Shown: positions 8,131 through 18,167, counted from the stretch's first letter. The stretch: DNA of 64,000 nucleotides from Clostridium bornimense (GCF_000577895.1 NZ_HG917869.1:1-64000); one strand, 5' to 3'. The notes: generated by a model from the sequence alone, not told the origin. Program-made: numbers and translations.

Positions 8131-9009
8131 ATGGATAAGGTAATAGAAATAAAGAGTCTTACTAAGAATTATGGAACAGCGAGAGGAATAAATAATATCA
8201 ATTTTTCTGTTGGCAAGGGCGATATATTTGGTTTTGTTGGGCCTAATGGTGCAGGAAAATCTACTACAATTCGTACTACACTAGGATTAATAAAGCCTGA
8301 TAACGGGTTTTCAAAAGTTTTTGGAAAAGAAATATATAAAGGTAATGTAGAAGTGTTAAGAAATGTTGGATACATGCCATCAGAAGCTATGTTTTATCCT
8401 AATATGAAGGTAGATGAAATTATAAAGTTATCACAAGATATTCATAAGAAGGATTGCTCTGCTTATGCAGATGAATTATGTGAAAGGTTGCAAGTTGATA
8501 GAAAAAAGAAAATAGATCAGTTGTCATTAGGAAATAGAAAAAAAGTTAGTATTGTATGTGCTATGCAACATAAGCCAGAACTTTATATTTTAGATGAGCC
8601 CACTAGTGGTTTAGATCCGCTTATGCAAAAAGAATTTTTCAATTTATTAATTGAAAGAAATAATGAAGGTGCAACAATACTATTATCTTCTCATATTTTA
8701 ACTGAGGTACAAAGATATTGTAACAGGGTAGCAATAATTAGAGAAGGTAATATTGTTACCGTAGATTCCATAGAGGAGCTTTCAGCTTCTAAATCTAAAA
8801 AGGTAAAATTAGTAGGTGCTAAAGAAATTATAAAATTAGAAGGAATGTCAGCTATTACAATATCAGAAGAAGAACAAAGTTTTTTATATAATGGTGAAGT
8901 TGAAAGATTAGTAAAGGAACTAGGGAAAATTCATTTTGAGGATATTACAATAGAAGAGCCATCGTTGGAAGAAATATTTATAAATTATTATGAAAAGGAG
9001 GAAAAATAA
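8131..9009 (+). CDS. ABC transporter ATP-binding protein
   Basis: A 292-residue ABC ATPase. Walker A is GPNGAGKS at 37-44, the signature LSLGNRKK near 131-138, Walker B LYILDEPTSGLD near 150-161, and the switch histidine is in LLSSHILTE. The C-terminal ~70 residues after the core resemble the BcrA/drug-type ATPase extension. AAGGAGGG precedes the ATG. It should drive the permease at 9011. LytTR-linked ABC exporters commonly deal with bacteriocins or peptides; the substrate is unknown here. Confidence 0.85.
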   Translation: MDKVIEIKSLTKNYGTARGINNINFSVGKGDIFGFVGPNGAGKSTTIRTTLGLIKPDNGFSKVFGKEIYKGNVEVLRNVGYMPSEAMFYPNMKVDEIIKLSQDIHKKDCSAYADELCERLQVDRKKKIDQLSLGNRKKVSIVCAMQHKPELYILDEPTSGLDPLMQKEFFNLLIERNNEGATILLSSHILTEVQRYCNRVAIIREGNIVTVDSIEELSASKSKKVKLVGAKEIIKLEGMSAITISEEEQSFLYNGEVERLVKELGKIHFEDITIEEPSLEEIFINYYEKEEK

Positions 9010-9010
9010 T

Positions 9011-9799
9011 ATGAGTATTTTAAAACATGAAATTAAAATGAGTTTTAAATCAATATTAATATGGTCTCTTAGTGTAGGATTAATGTCTTTTGCATTTATA
9101 TTGATATTTCCAACTATGAAATCTTCTTTGGTAGATATGTCAGATTCATATAGTAATATGGCTGGTATGTCAACAGTGTTTGGCATGGATAGATTAAATA
9201 TATCAGAAATAATGGGGTTCTATGGTATTGAAATAGGAGCAGTATTATCTTTAGGAGGAAGTTTATTTGCAGCTGTTTTAGGAATAGGGATTTTGTCTAA
9301 AGAAGAAGGTGGACATACTTCAGAGTTTATTTTTACTTTACCAATAAGTAGAAAAACAATTTTGATAGAAAAATATTTAGCAATGATATTTTGTATTTTA
9401 ATCTTCAATGTTATTTGTATTATTTTAATAGTTAGTAGTTTCCTTATCATTAATGAAGAAATACAAATAAAAGAATTTATATTACATCAACTTTCTTTAA
9501 TTATTATGAATATTGAAATTGGATCTATTACTTTTGGTATTTCTGCTTTTCAGAAAAAATCTAATTTCGGTATTGGAATTGCTACAGCATTGATTTTGTA
9601 TTTTTTTGATATGATGTCAAAGCTTAATGATAAAGTAGAATTTCTTAAGTATATATCTCCATTTTCTTATTGTGATGCTTCTAAGATAATAACTTCCTTA
9701 GAAATTGATGGCAAATTATTAATTCCAGGAATTGCAATAATAATAATTTCTGTTTCTATAGGATTTTTTAAATATTTGAGAAAAGATTTAGTAAGTTAA
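9011..9799 (+). CDS. ABC-2-type permease
   Basis: A 262-residue membrane protein with about six hydrophobic segments, starting with a helix at about residues 16-38. EEGGHTSEFIFTLPISR on the cytosolic side is characteristic of ABC-2 permeases. The ATG at 9011 has AAGGAGG (8995-9001) nine bases upstream; the upstream in-frame ATG at 8990 would lie before that site and is less likely. Last gene of the LytTR operon. Confidence 0.82.
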   Translation: MSILKHEIKMSFKSILIWSLSVGLMSFAFILIFPTMKSSLVDMSDSYSNMAGMSTVFGMDRLNISEIMGFYGIEIGAVLSLGGSLFAAVLGIGILSKEEGGHTSEFIFTLPISRKTILIEKYLAMIFCILIFNVICIILIVSSFLIINEEIQIKEFILHQLSLIIMNIEIGSITFGISAFQKKSNFGIGIATALILYFFDMMSKLNDKVEFLKYISPFSYCDASKIITSLEIDGKLLIPGIAIIIISVSIGFFKYLRKDLVS

Positions 9800-9937
9800 A
9801 ATTGAATGAAAATTCAGATAAGTGCGACAAAAAAGTAAAAAAGTAACAATGAAATCTCGAAAAAATATTTAAATAAAAAAAGTTCAAATGACCATTTTCC
9901 CATTGAATTAAATTATATTTAAATAAAATTTGTATTA

Positions 9938-9977
9938 ATAGATATTTACAATATATTGTAAATATCTATAGTTTTTT
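9938..9977 (+). terminator. Perfect 32-bp palindrome terminator
   Basis: Bases 9938-9969 are a perfect palindrome (arms ATAGATATTTACAATA and its complement) followed by GTTTTTTT. It ends the LytTR/ABC operon. The rest of 9800-10043 is AT-rich with no gene visible. Confidence 0.85.
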
Positions 9978-10043
9978 TGCTTAATATCAAAAAAATACAC
10001 AAAAAAACTATTTATATCCCATAAATATACAATATATGTAACT

Positions 10044-10073
10044 TTATGTTATAATTATACATGCATAACATAA
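10044..10073 (+). promoter_or_regulatory. Inverted repeat over the promoter of the DUF2207 fragment
   Basis: TTATGTTAT (10044-10052) and ATAACATAA (10065-10073) are exact 9-bp inverted arms, and a TATAAT-like -10 overlaps the left arm. AAGGAGGG follows. This looks like an operator for a dimeric regulator. Confidence 0.5.
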
Positions 10074-10086
10074 AGGAGGGAAAAGT

Positions 10087-10425
10087 TTGAAAAAGATAAA
10101 AAGTATATGTATTTTTACAGTATTATTAATAATGGTATTCTCAAATACTTTTTTTGTAATGGCTGATGATACAGGATATTATATCAAAAATTACAATGTT
10201 GATGTAGTAGTAAATGATAAGAGACAGTGTATAGTCACAGAAACAATTGATGTATATTTTAATGAGAAGCGTCATGGAATAAAAAGAGATATACCAATAG
10301 TTAGTAGTATAGAAGATTTCGCTTTTAGCGAAATCTTTTTTTATAAAGTGTCCCCGGGGAATACAAAAACATTTATGTGGTGTATAATACAAATATATGG
10401 GAAATTATTAGGGGTGATATATTGA
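10087..10425 (+). pseudogene. Truncated duplicate of the DUF2207 gene
   Basis: The first ~75 residues (TTG start, signal peptide, ADD.GYYI.N..VDV.VNDKRQ..VTETIDVYFNE.RHGI.R.IP) are a near copy of the start of the gene at 10422. Similarity then stops and the frame runs through a terminator hairpin and a GC-rich palindrome to a stop at 10425. The remaining ~700 residues of the family are absent, so this is a broken tandem duplicate. It keeps a ribosome site and promoter, so a short secreted peptide could still be made. Confidence 0.75.
10313..10342 (+). terminator. Terminator inside the truncated DUF2207 copy
   Basis: GATTTCGC-TTTTA-GCGAAATC followed by seven T. It sits right where similarity to the intact copy ends. 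Confidence 0.8.
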
Positions 10426-12812
10426 AGAAGTTTAAAAGTGTTATATTAATTATGATTACTATAGCTACAGTATTTTTTAATAGTATCATGGCATTAGCCG
10501 ATGACGATGGATATTATATAGAAAATATGAAAGTTGATGTTGAAGTAAATGATGCTAGACAGTATATGATTACAGAAACTATAGATGTGTATTTTAATGA
10601 AAGTCGTCATGGAATTACGAGAAATATTCCAACAAGTAGTGTAGATGAGAATTATGATATTAAAGATATTGCTGTTACTGATGATAAGTATACAATACAA
10701 TCAAATCAAAATGAAATAATAATAAAGATTGGTGATTCAAAAAAAGAAGTTAAGGGAAAGAAAAGATATGTTATAAAATATACGTTAGATAATTATGCAG
10801 ATGAAGAAGATGATGGAGATTATATATATTTGAATGTGCTTGGAGCGCAATGGGATACTACTATTAAAAATTTTACTGCAACTATAACATATCCTGAAGA
10901 AGCTGTATTAGAAAAGTATTGGCTATATAGTGGAGAATATGGAGATACAGATAATGAATTTGTGAATCTGTCAAAGAACAAGAATAATATTATACTGACA
11001 TCTAAGAATGAAATTCCTTCCAATAATGCTATTACTATTAAGGCAAGATTAAGTGAAGGAGCTTTTAAAAATGCCAGGCAGTATCAATATCCTTTTATAA
11101 TTAAAAATGAAACAGAAAATATTGAGATAACTAAGAATCAAGAATATATAGTAGATAAGTCTTTTGTTATTAATGTAGTTAATAGCGATGAACAATGTGT
11201 AATCGATTTATGGGATGATTATAATCTTTTATATAAAAGTAAAATAGAAGGTATTAATGTAAGTGATAAAGATATCTTTGTAGATGAGAAGAATAGAAAA
11301 ATTACATTGCCTAAGGTGCAAGGTGAATACAAATTTAATATACATTATAAGGTGATACCTGTATTACATTCTGATGTTAATATTAATCTTAATCCATCTT
11401 ATAATAATATTAAAGTAGAAAAACTTACTTGTAATATAAAATCATATTATGATATTGAAGGTATAAATAATAAACTGTCTAGCAGTAAGTATGATATAAC
11501 TATTAATAAAAATAATATAAAGTTTGAAAATAGAGATGAGATTAAAAGAGGAAATGATATAGACTTAAAGGTAAATATTAATACAAGCTTATTTAGTAGA
11601 AAGATACCATTTGCAATAATACTAGCTGTAGTATGGTCTGCTGTAGTATTTATTATAAGTATATATATCTATAAAAAATATTGTAAAAAGAAAAAGCTTA
11701 CACCTAAGTTAGATATATATTATCCTAATAATATAAATAGTACTGAGATGGCTTATATAATAAAGGGAAAAGTAATTCCAGAAGATGTAGTATCATTAAT
11801 ATTTTATTGGGCCAGTGAAAATTGTATAAAAATAAAGATCGGAGAGAAGAAGAAAAATAAGTTAAAATTCATAAAGTTAAGAGAACTTGATGAAAAACAT
11901 AAAGAATATGAAAAGGATATGTTCGAGTCGATGTTTTCTAAGGGAGATGGAAATGAAGTAACTACAAAGAAGTTAAAGAAAAGTTTTTATTTAGATATAA
12001 ATAGAGTAAAATCTAAAATTTCAAAAGAGTTTAGAGGAGAAAAAGCATTAAGAGATAGAGTTACTATTGTATTAAGTGTAGTATCCTTAATCTTATCACA
12101 AATTCCTATTATAATAGTTGCTATAGCAAAAACTATTGTCTACAATGAAAATTTTAATTATATATTACCGATTATAGGAATAAATATTGCATTATCCATT
12201 GTTTTATACTTCGTTGGTATTTATATATCAAAAAAGATCTATGATGGTGATCTATCAAAACTAAGGATTAGATTAATTGTATTTATAGGAACTTTATTAA
12301 TATCATCAATTTCAATAATTTCATTGTACTCCATTGCTATACCATTTCAGTATATAGTTGTAACAATAATATTATCTTATATAAATATATTAATAAGTGG
12401 ACTTATGCCAAGTAAAAGCCAATATGCTATAGAGACAATAGAAAATATATTAGGATTTAAAAAATTTGTTACTATTGCTGAGAAAGAAAGATTAGAAACA
12501 TTGGTAGATGAAAATGCCAAGTATTTTTATGATATATTACCTTATGCGCAAGTATTAGGTGTTACTAGTACTTGGTGTGATAAGTTTAAAGATATAACTA
12601 TGGAGCCATCAACATGGTATTATAGTAATACTACAGGTAGTAGTTATTATGATTATCTTATGATTACAGCTATGACAAAATCAATGGCTTCAATATGTCA
12701 TGATGTTACTACACCACCAGTAACAAGTACTACAAATTCAATTATAAATTCATATTCTAATGGTGGATTTTCAGGAGGAGGATCTGGCGGTGGTGGTGGA
12801 TCAAGTTGGTAA
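10422..12812 (+). CDS. DUF2207 membrane protein
   Basis: A 796-residue protein from a TTG start with AGGGGTGA upstream. It has a signal peptide (about 1-26, cleaved near ALADD), an extracytoplasmic beta-rich DUF2207 region (about 30-390), a membrane helix near residues 400-422, a cytosolic region, and then four hydrophobic segments (about 555-680). It ends in a Gly/Ser tail (GGFSGGGSGGGGGSSW). Order, length and the glycine-rich end with terminal SW are the family hallmarks. Function is not established; it is probably an envelope protein. A truncated copy of its first ~75 residues lies immediately upstream. The alternative start 45 bases earlier is rejected because the signal peptide begins at this TTG. 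Confidence 0.85.
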   Translation: MKKFKSVILIMITIATVFFNSIMALADDDGYYIENMKVDVEVNDARQYMITETIDVYFNESRHGITRNIPTSSVDENYDIKDIAVTDDKYTIQSNQNEIIIKIGDSKKEVKGKKRYVIKYTLDNYADEEDDGDYIYLNVLGAQWDTTIKNFTATITYPEEAVLEKYWLYSGEYGDTDNEFVNLSKNKNNIILTSKNEIPSNNAITIKARLSEGAFKNARQYQYPFIIKNETENIEITKNQEYIVDKSFVINVVNSDEQCVIDLWDDYNLLYKSKIEGINVSDKDIFVDEKNRKITLPKVQGEYKFNIHYKVIPVLHSDVNINLNPSYNNIKVEKLTCNIKSYYDIEGINNKLSSSKYDITINKNNIKFENRDEIKRGNDIDLKVNINTSLFSRKIPFAIILAVVWSAVVFIISIYIYKKYCKKKKLTPKLDIYYPNNINSTEMAYIIKGKVIPEDVVSLIFYWASENCIKIKIGEKKKNKLKFIKLRELDEKHKEYEKDMFESMFSKGDGNEVTTKKLKKSFYLDINRVKSKISKEFRGEKALRDRVTIVLSVVSLILSQIPIIIVAIAKTIVYNENFNYILPIIGINIALSIVLYFVGIYISKKIYDGDLSKLRIRLIVFIGTLLISSISIISLYSIAIPFQYIVVTIILSYINILISGLMPSKSQYAIETIENILGFKKFVTIAEKERLETLVDENAKYFYDILPYAQVLGVTSTWCDKFKDITMEPSTWYYSNTTGSSYYDYLMITAMTKSMASICHDVTTPPVTSTTNSIINSYSNGGFSGGGSGGGGGSSW

Positions 12813-12832
12813 TTAGATAGTTCAAAAATAGG

Positions 12833-12863
12833 AAAGATTCCGGTTTAAGCGGGATCTTTTTTT
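12833..12863 (+). terminator. Terminator after DUF2207 gene
   Basis: AAAGATTCCG and CGGGATCTTT pair, followed by a T run. Two GC-rich 17-bp palindromes follow. Confidence 0.75.
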
Positions 12864-13014
12864 AGTATCCCCTGGGGATACAAATAGGAAGATGTATTAT
12901 CATCTATAGTATGTGCTCTCGGGGAACACAAATTAAATTGTATCGAAAATGTAAATATGATATTTAAGTGATATAATAATAGAATATCATGATTAAAATG
13001 AGGAGGATAAAAGT

Positions 13015-14721
13015 TTGTTTAAACTTAAGAGATTTCTAAGACCTTATATGAAGGAAACCATTGTTGGGTCAGGGGCAAAGTTATTTGAGGCAATCTTAGA
13101 ATTATTACTGCCACTTTTTATGGGGAAAATTATAGACATTGGTATAAAGAATGGTGATATACCTTATGTATGGAAAACTGCAATAATAATGCTAGGAATT
13201 ATATCAGTAGGCTTGGCATCAGCATCATTGTGTCAGTATTATGCTTCCTATACATGTCAGAACTTAGGTAATGATTTAAGAAAAGAATTGATGAGAAAAA
13301 TATCAACATTATCATATGCCGATATAGATAAGTTTGGTAATGCTACTTTAATAAATAGAGTTACTAATGATGTAAATCAAGTGGTGCAAGCAGTAGCTAT
13401 GCTTATAAGACTTGTAAGTAGAGCCCCTTTCTTGTGTATTGGTGCTTTAGTTATGTCTATATATATTAATCCAAAGTTATCGTTAATTTTTGCGGTATTA
13501 ATTCCTATTTTTATTTTAATAGTAGTAATTATTATGACAAGGACAATACCGTTATATAAAGATACGCAAGGAAAACTAGATAAACTTGGTAGTGTACTTA
13601 GAGAAAATTTATCTGGTGTTAGAGTTATAAGAGCTTTTGCTAGACATAAAAATGAAAAGAAAAGAATGGATGAGGCTACAGAAGAATTATCAAAAGCATA
13701 TATTAGGGTTACAAGTTTATCTGCTTTAATGAATCCTATTACTTCTTTAGTTATGAATATGGGAATTATAATAATATTTTATTTAGGTGCAATAAATGTT
13801 AATAAGGGGACGCTATCTCAAGGTGATATAGTAGTATTAATTAATTATATTACACAAGTATTATTGGCATTAATAATTGTTGCAAATCTTGTAGTACTAT
13901 TTACAAAGGCAGCAGCATCGGCTTCAAGAATAAATGAAATATTGGAATGTGAACCAAGTATTATTGATGGTGCAATAAATACTACAGAAGATAATACAGA
14001 TGATAGTATAGTTTTTGATAATGTGTCATTTAAGTATAACGAGGAAGATACATTAAGTGATATATCTTTTACTATTAAAAAAGGTGAGGTATTTGGTATA
14101 GTTGGTACTACAGGAAGTGGTAAGTCTACTATAGCAAACTTAATTTGTAGATTTTATGATACTACAACTGGTAATATACTTTTTAGAGGTACAAATGTAA
14201 AGAAATTGTCACAGGGTTATTTACATAAAGAGATTGGTATAGTGCCGCAAAAATCAGTTTTGTTTTCTGGAACTATCGCTGACAATATAAGATGGGGAAA
14301 AGAAGATGCCACTGATGAGGAAGTTATAGAGGCACTTAAGGCAGCTGAGGCTTATGACTTTGTTTCTAATATGGAAAATGGTATAAATTCTATGATCTAT
14401 GAAGGTGGTAAGAATTTCTCCGGTGGACAGAAGCAACGTTTAACTATTGCTAGAGCATTAGTTAAAAAGCCACCAGTGATTATTATGGATGATAGTTTAA
14501 GTGCATTAGATTATGCTACAGATAAAAAGCTTCGTAATTCATTAAAAGAAACTTTAAAAGATAGTACAATTATTATTATTTCTCAAAGGATAAGTTCTAT
14601 CGTTTCTTCAGATAAAATCTTAGTTTTAGATGATGGAAAAGTAATGGGACTAGGGACACATGAAGAATTACTTAATAATTGTGAAACATATAAAGAAATT
14701 TATATGTCACAAAGTAAATAA
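13015..14721 (+). CDS. ABC exporter half-transporter, degenerate-site subunit
   Basis: 568 residues: a six-helix type-IV ABC membrane domain (about 1-305), then an ATPase domain. Walker A GTTGSGKS and signature FSGGQKQR are intact. Walker B reads IIMDDSLSALD, with Asp where the catalytic Glu is expected, and the switch region reads ISQRIS, with Gln instead of His. This is the pattern of the degenerate site in heterodimeric exporters such as TM287/288 and LmrCD. TTG start with AGGAGGA upstream and an extended -10 (TGATATAAT, 12969-12977). The partner follows 13 bases downstream. Probably exports drugs or lipids. Confidence 0.85.
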   Translation: MFKLKRFLRPYMKETIVGSGAKLFEAILELLLPLFMGKIIDIGIKNGDIPYVWKTAIIMLGIISVGLASASLCQYYASYTCQNLGNDLRKELMRKISTLSYADIDKFGNATLINRVTNDVNQVVQAVAMLIRLVSRAPFLCIGALVMSIYINPKLSLIFAVLIPIFILIVVIIMTRTIPLYKDTQGKLDKLGSVLRENLSGVRVIRAFARHKNEKKRMDEATEELSKAYIRVTSLSALMNPITSLVMNMGIIIIFYLGAINVNKGTLSQGDIVVLINYITQVLLALIIVANLVVLFTKAAASASRINEILECEPSIIDGAINTTEDNTDDSIVFDNVSFKYNEEDTLSDISFTIKKGEVFGIVGTTGSGKSTIANLICRFYDTTTGNILFRGTNVKKLSQGYLHKEIGIVPQKSVLFSGTIADNIRWGKEDATDEEVIEALKAAEAYDFVSNMENGINSMIYEGGKNFSGGQKQRLTIARALVKKPPVIIMDDSLSALDYATDKKLRNSLKETLKDSTIIIISQRISSIVSSDKILVLDDGKVMGLGTHEELLNNCETYKEIYMSQSK

Positions 14722-14734
14722 AGGAGGAAAAGTG

Positions 14735-16453
14735 ATGGAGAATTTTAAGAGATTATTAAAATACATAAAACCATATAAGTTTTTAATTCTGTTAGCACTT
14801 TTCTGTGCTTTTGTAAGTAATATTGCTGTTATAGTTGCAACTTATTTAAATGGTAAAGCTATAGATAATATAGTTGGTACTAATAATGTTAATTTTAAGG
14901 GATTAAGTACAATATTAATTACCTTAGCGGTTATATATATAGTATCTTCAGTATTCCAATGGTTTATATCTAGATATGCTAATAAGATAGCTTATATTAT
15001 TGTAAGAGATATGAGAAGAGATACTTTTGAAAGTTTAAATAATCAACCATTAGCATATTATGATCATAATCCTCATGGAGATATAATAAGTCGTTTTACT
15101 AATGATTTAGATAATGTTAGTGATGCGTTAGCAGTATCGATAACAAATTTATTTTCAGGATTAGTAACAGTAGTAGCATCACTTATAGCAATGTTTTATT
15201 TAAACGTAGGGATTACAATAGCTATATTAGTAGTTACACCAATATGTTTTATAGTAGCTTCTACTATCAGTAAGTTTAACCAAAGATTTTTTCTAAAACA
15301 ACAAGAATCTGTTGGAGAGTTATCATCATTTGTAGCTGAAATAGTAGGAAATCAAAAGGTGGTAAAGGCTTTTAATCGTGAAAGTCAATCAGTAGAAGAT
15401 TTTGATAAAATATCTGATAATTTAGCAGAAACTGCAACGAGGGCAATGTTTGCATCTGCTATGATAAATCCAAGTACAAGATTTGTAAATAATATAGCTT
15501 ATATATCAGTTGGCTTAGTTGGAGGTATTCTTGCTGTAACAAAAGGTGTTTCTGTTGGTATTGTATCGAGTTTTTTAATTTATGCTAATCAGTTTGCAAA
15601 GCCTTTTAATGAGATATCAGGAATAACTGCACAAATACAAACTGCTTTTGCATCTTTGACTCGTATTTTTGAGATTATTGATGAAGAACCTGAAAGTAGA
15701 GATAAAGATAATGCCATAGAATTAGAAAACTGTAAGGGGAATATTGAGATAAGAAATGTTGATTTTTCTTACGATAAAAAGAAACCACTTATAGAAAACT
15801 TTAATTTTAATGCTAAGGCTGGTGAAACTATAGCGATAGTAGGACCAACTGGTTGTGGAAAAACTACATTAGTTAATTTACTTATGAGATTTTATGATAT
15901 TGATAAAGGTGAGATATTAATTGATGGCATAAATGTGCAGGATATAACTAGAGATAGTTTAAGAAAAACATTTGGTATGGTACTTCAAGATCCATGGTTA
16001 TTTAAGGGAACAGTAAAAGAAAATATAGCTTATGGAAAGCCATGGGCTACAGATGAAGAAATAATTGCAGCAGCAAAGTCCGCCCATGCCCACTCTTTTA
16101 TTAAAAGAATAAAAAATGGCTATGATACAATTATTTCTGATGAAGATTTATCACAAGGACAAAGACAGTTATTAACAATAGCTAGAGTAATGTTAGCTGA
16201 TCCAAAGATGCTTATATTAGATGAGGCTACAAGTTCTATTGATACTCTTACTGAAATAAGAATTCAAAAAGCTTTCTTAAAGCTTATGGAAGGAAGAACT
16301 AGCTTTGTAATAGCACATAGACTTTCTACTATTGTAAGTGCAGATAAGATTCTTGTTATGAATAAAGGAAATATAGTAGAGCAAGGAAATCATAAAGAAT
16401 TATTAGAGAAAAAAGGATTCTACTACGAATTATATAATAGTCAATATGCATGA
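14735..16453 (+). CDS. ABC exporter half-transporter, canonical-site subunit
   Basis: 572 residues: membrane domain (about 1-320), then an ATPase with Walker A GPTGCGKT, signature LSQGQRQ, Walker B MLILDEATSSID and switch VIAHRLST, all canonical. The ATG at 14735 is chosen for AAGGAGG seven bases upstream; a longer reading starts inside the previous gene. Paired with the degenerate subunit upstream as one heterodimeric exporter, ended by the hairpin at 16474. Confidence 0.87.
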   Translation: MENFKRLLKYIKPYKFLILLALFCAFVSNIAVIVATYLNGKAIDNIVGTNNVNFKGLSTILITLAVIYIVSSVFQWFISRYANKIAYIIVRDMRRDTFESLNNQPLAYYDHNPHGDIISRFTNDLDNVSDALAVSITNLFSGLVTVVASLIAMFYLNVGITIAILVVTPICFIVASTISKFNQRFFLKQQESVGELSSFVAEIVGNQKVVKAFNRESQSVEDFDKISDNLAETATRAMFASAMINPSTRFVNNIAYISVGLVGGILAVTKGVSVGIVSSFLIYANQFAKPFNEISGITAQIQTAFASLTRIFEIIDEEPESRDKDNAIELENCKGNIEIRNVDFSYDKKKPLIENFNFNAKAGETIAIVGPTGCGKTTLVNLLMRFYDIDKGEILIDGINVQDITRDSLRKTFGMVLQDPWLFKGTVKENIAYGKPWATDEEIIAAAKSAHAHSFIKRIKNGYDTIISDEDLSQGQRQLLTIARVMLADPKMLILDEATSSIDTLTEIRIQKAFLKLMEGRTSFVIAHRLSTIVSADKILVMNKGNIVEQGNHKELLEKKGFYYELYNSQYA

Positions 16454-16473
16454 TAATTGCAGCTTACAGTTTT

Positions 16474-16502
16474 AAAAAGTGTTCCCAGGGGACACTTTTT
16501 TA
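16474..16502. terminator. Bidirectional terminator built on the GC-rich palindrome
   Basis: AAAAAGTGT.CCC and GGGGACACTTTTTT form a strong stem serving both the exporter genes and the convergent peptidase gene. Confidence 0.85.
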
Positions 16503-17210
16503 TTATACCCATGGGAGAAAATCTGAGTTATTTAAAAGATTTTTTTCAATTGTTCCGTTATTATTTTTGAAATAGTAGCAGTTTTTATTAGAATTTGATT
16601 TAATTATTTTATAATTGTCATTGTGTATTACAAAAGCACAGTTATTTTCTAATGCTATACCAGGAAGTTTTTCTGTTTTCATAGCAATATCAAAACTTTC
16701 ATGACCTATCTCATTATAATGAGGACAATTAATTCCATGAATTAGACCAAGTCCAATGGCAGGTTCATAATCCCATAAGCCAGGATTCAATAAAGAACTA
16801 TGACCTTTATCAAACCAACAAATTGCACCGGCACTTATACCAGAAAGAACTATGTTTTTATGAAAAGCTTCTTTTAAGAATATATCAACTTTTCTATCTT
16901 TCCATATTTCCATCATCTTTACTGTGTCTCCCCCACCAACATAGATAATATCAGATGATAGAATTTTTTCTTTTATTTCATTTTCAGTAATATCGTTATT
17001 TATTAAAAGTAATGTATCAATTATGCAACCTAATTTATCTCCATATATAGATTGGATTGTTTTAATATAGCCCTGAGAATCTCCACTAGCAGTAGGAATA
17101 AAAAGAAGTTTAGGATTTTTCTTTTCCGAAAATTGTACAATAAATTTATCTATTATAAAAGTTTCATTATTAAGAATCTCTCCACCACCGATAGCTACAA
17201 TTTTACCCAT
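16503..17210 (-). CDS. Peptidase S51 family protein (dipeptidase E-like)
   Basis: 235 residues, cytoplasmic. The Rossmann-like start MGKIVAIGGGEI, the YVGGGDT loop near 90-96 and the nucleophile elbow LSGISAGAICW (Ser about 126) are the hallmarks of the S51 family, which includes PepE and cyanophycinase. The ATG at 17210 is chosen because GAGGTG lies about eight bases upstream; a longer reading has no ribosome site. Likely hydrolyses Asp-type dipeptides; the precise substrate is not shown by sequence. Single-gene unit convergent with the ABC exporter. Confidence 0.8.
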   Translation of the reverse strand: MGKIVAIGGGEILNNETFIIDKFIVQFSEKKNPKLLFIPTASGDSQGYIKTIQSIYGDKLGCIIDTLLLINNDITENEIKEKILSSDIIYVGGGDTVKMMEIWKDRKVDIFLKEAFHKNIVLSGISAGAICWFDKGHSSLLNPGLWDYEPAIGLGLIHGINCPHYNEIGHESFDIAMKTEKLPGIALENNCAFVIHNDNYKIIKSNSNKNCYYFKNNNGTIEKNLLNNSDFLPWV

Positions 17211-17359
17211 AAAAATCACCTCATATATAATTATAAAATTACTAAATGAAGTATTCAATGTATTGCCAATTAGTTTTACAAAATATGTAATTATGTTATA
17301 ATATATATGGTTTTAAATAATTTACCAAATAGGGATATATTATAATATTAGGGGGGGCT

Positions 17360-18085
17360 ATGGATAGTAATCTTAAGAATTATTTAGAAAATATAAAAAA
17401 ACCATGGGGAATATTGTTTTATAAAGTAATATGGGAGCAACTTTCAAGTATAAGTAATTGTAAGGTTCTTGATTTTGGAAGTGGATTTGGATTTACATCA
17501 AATTATTTAGCAGCCAAAAACAATGTTACTGCAATAGAACCTAATTTAGAAATGATAGAAGAAAGAATATGTGAAAATAATTACAAACAAATTTATGGTG
17601 ATATAAAAGCATTAAAAGAACAAGAAGATAATTCGTTTGATGTTATATTGTGTCATAATGTTTTAGAATACGCAAAAGAAAGAAAAGAGATATTTGATGA
17701 ATTTTATAGGATACTTAAGCCCAACGGTGTATTGTCAATAGTGAAGCATAATCATGCAGGTAGAATTATGCAAAAAGTTGTTTTTGAAAATAATGTAGAT
17801 GAAGCAATATCTCTTCTTAATGGTGGGAAAATTAATGTATATTCTTTTGGAGAAATAAATTATTATGACATAGATGATATTAAAGAGTGGATAGGTAATA
17901 AGAATATTATTATAGAGAAAATTCGTGGTGTTAGAACGTTTTGGGCGTTACAACAGAATAATGAAATAAAAAATGAAAAATCATGGCAAGACAAGATGTT
18001 TGAAATTGAAATGAAAGTTTCAGATATTGAAGAGTTTATTAATATATCTTTTTTCAATCATGTTTTATTAAGAAAGATAAGATAG
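17360..18085 (+). CDS. Class I SAM-dependent methyltransferase
   Basis: 241 residues. Motif I is VLDFGSGFGFTSNYLA (about 36-51), followed by an acidic post-I region ending AIEPNLEM. NSFDVILCHNVLEYA (about 93-107) and the ILKPNGVLSIVKHNHAG segment are typical of Methyltransf_11 proteins. Substrate unknown; the last third resembles no family I can name. GGGGGG before the ATG and a TATAAT at 17297 support the start. Monocistronic by context. Confidence 0.75.
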   Translation: MDSNLKNYLENIKKPWGILFYKVIWEQLSSISNCKVLDFGSGFGFTSNYLAAKNNVTAIEPNLEMIEERICENNYKQIYGDIKALKEQEDNSFDVILCHNVLEYAKERKEIFDEFYRILKPNGVLSIVKHNHAGRIMQKVVFENNVDEAISLLNGGKINVYSFGEINYYDIDDIKEWIGNKNIIIEKIRGVRTFWALQQNNEIKNEKSWQDKMFEIEMKVSDIEEFINISFFNHVLLRKIR

Positions 18086-18167
18086 TTGGATGAAAGATAA
18101 AATTTTAAAGTGTGAATAAGTGTCCCGGGGGAACACAAAATACAATTTGATAGGAAGAAGATAAAAT

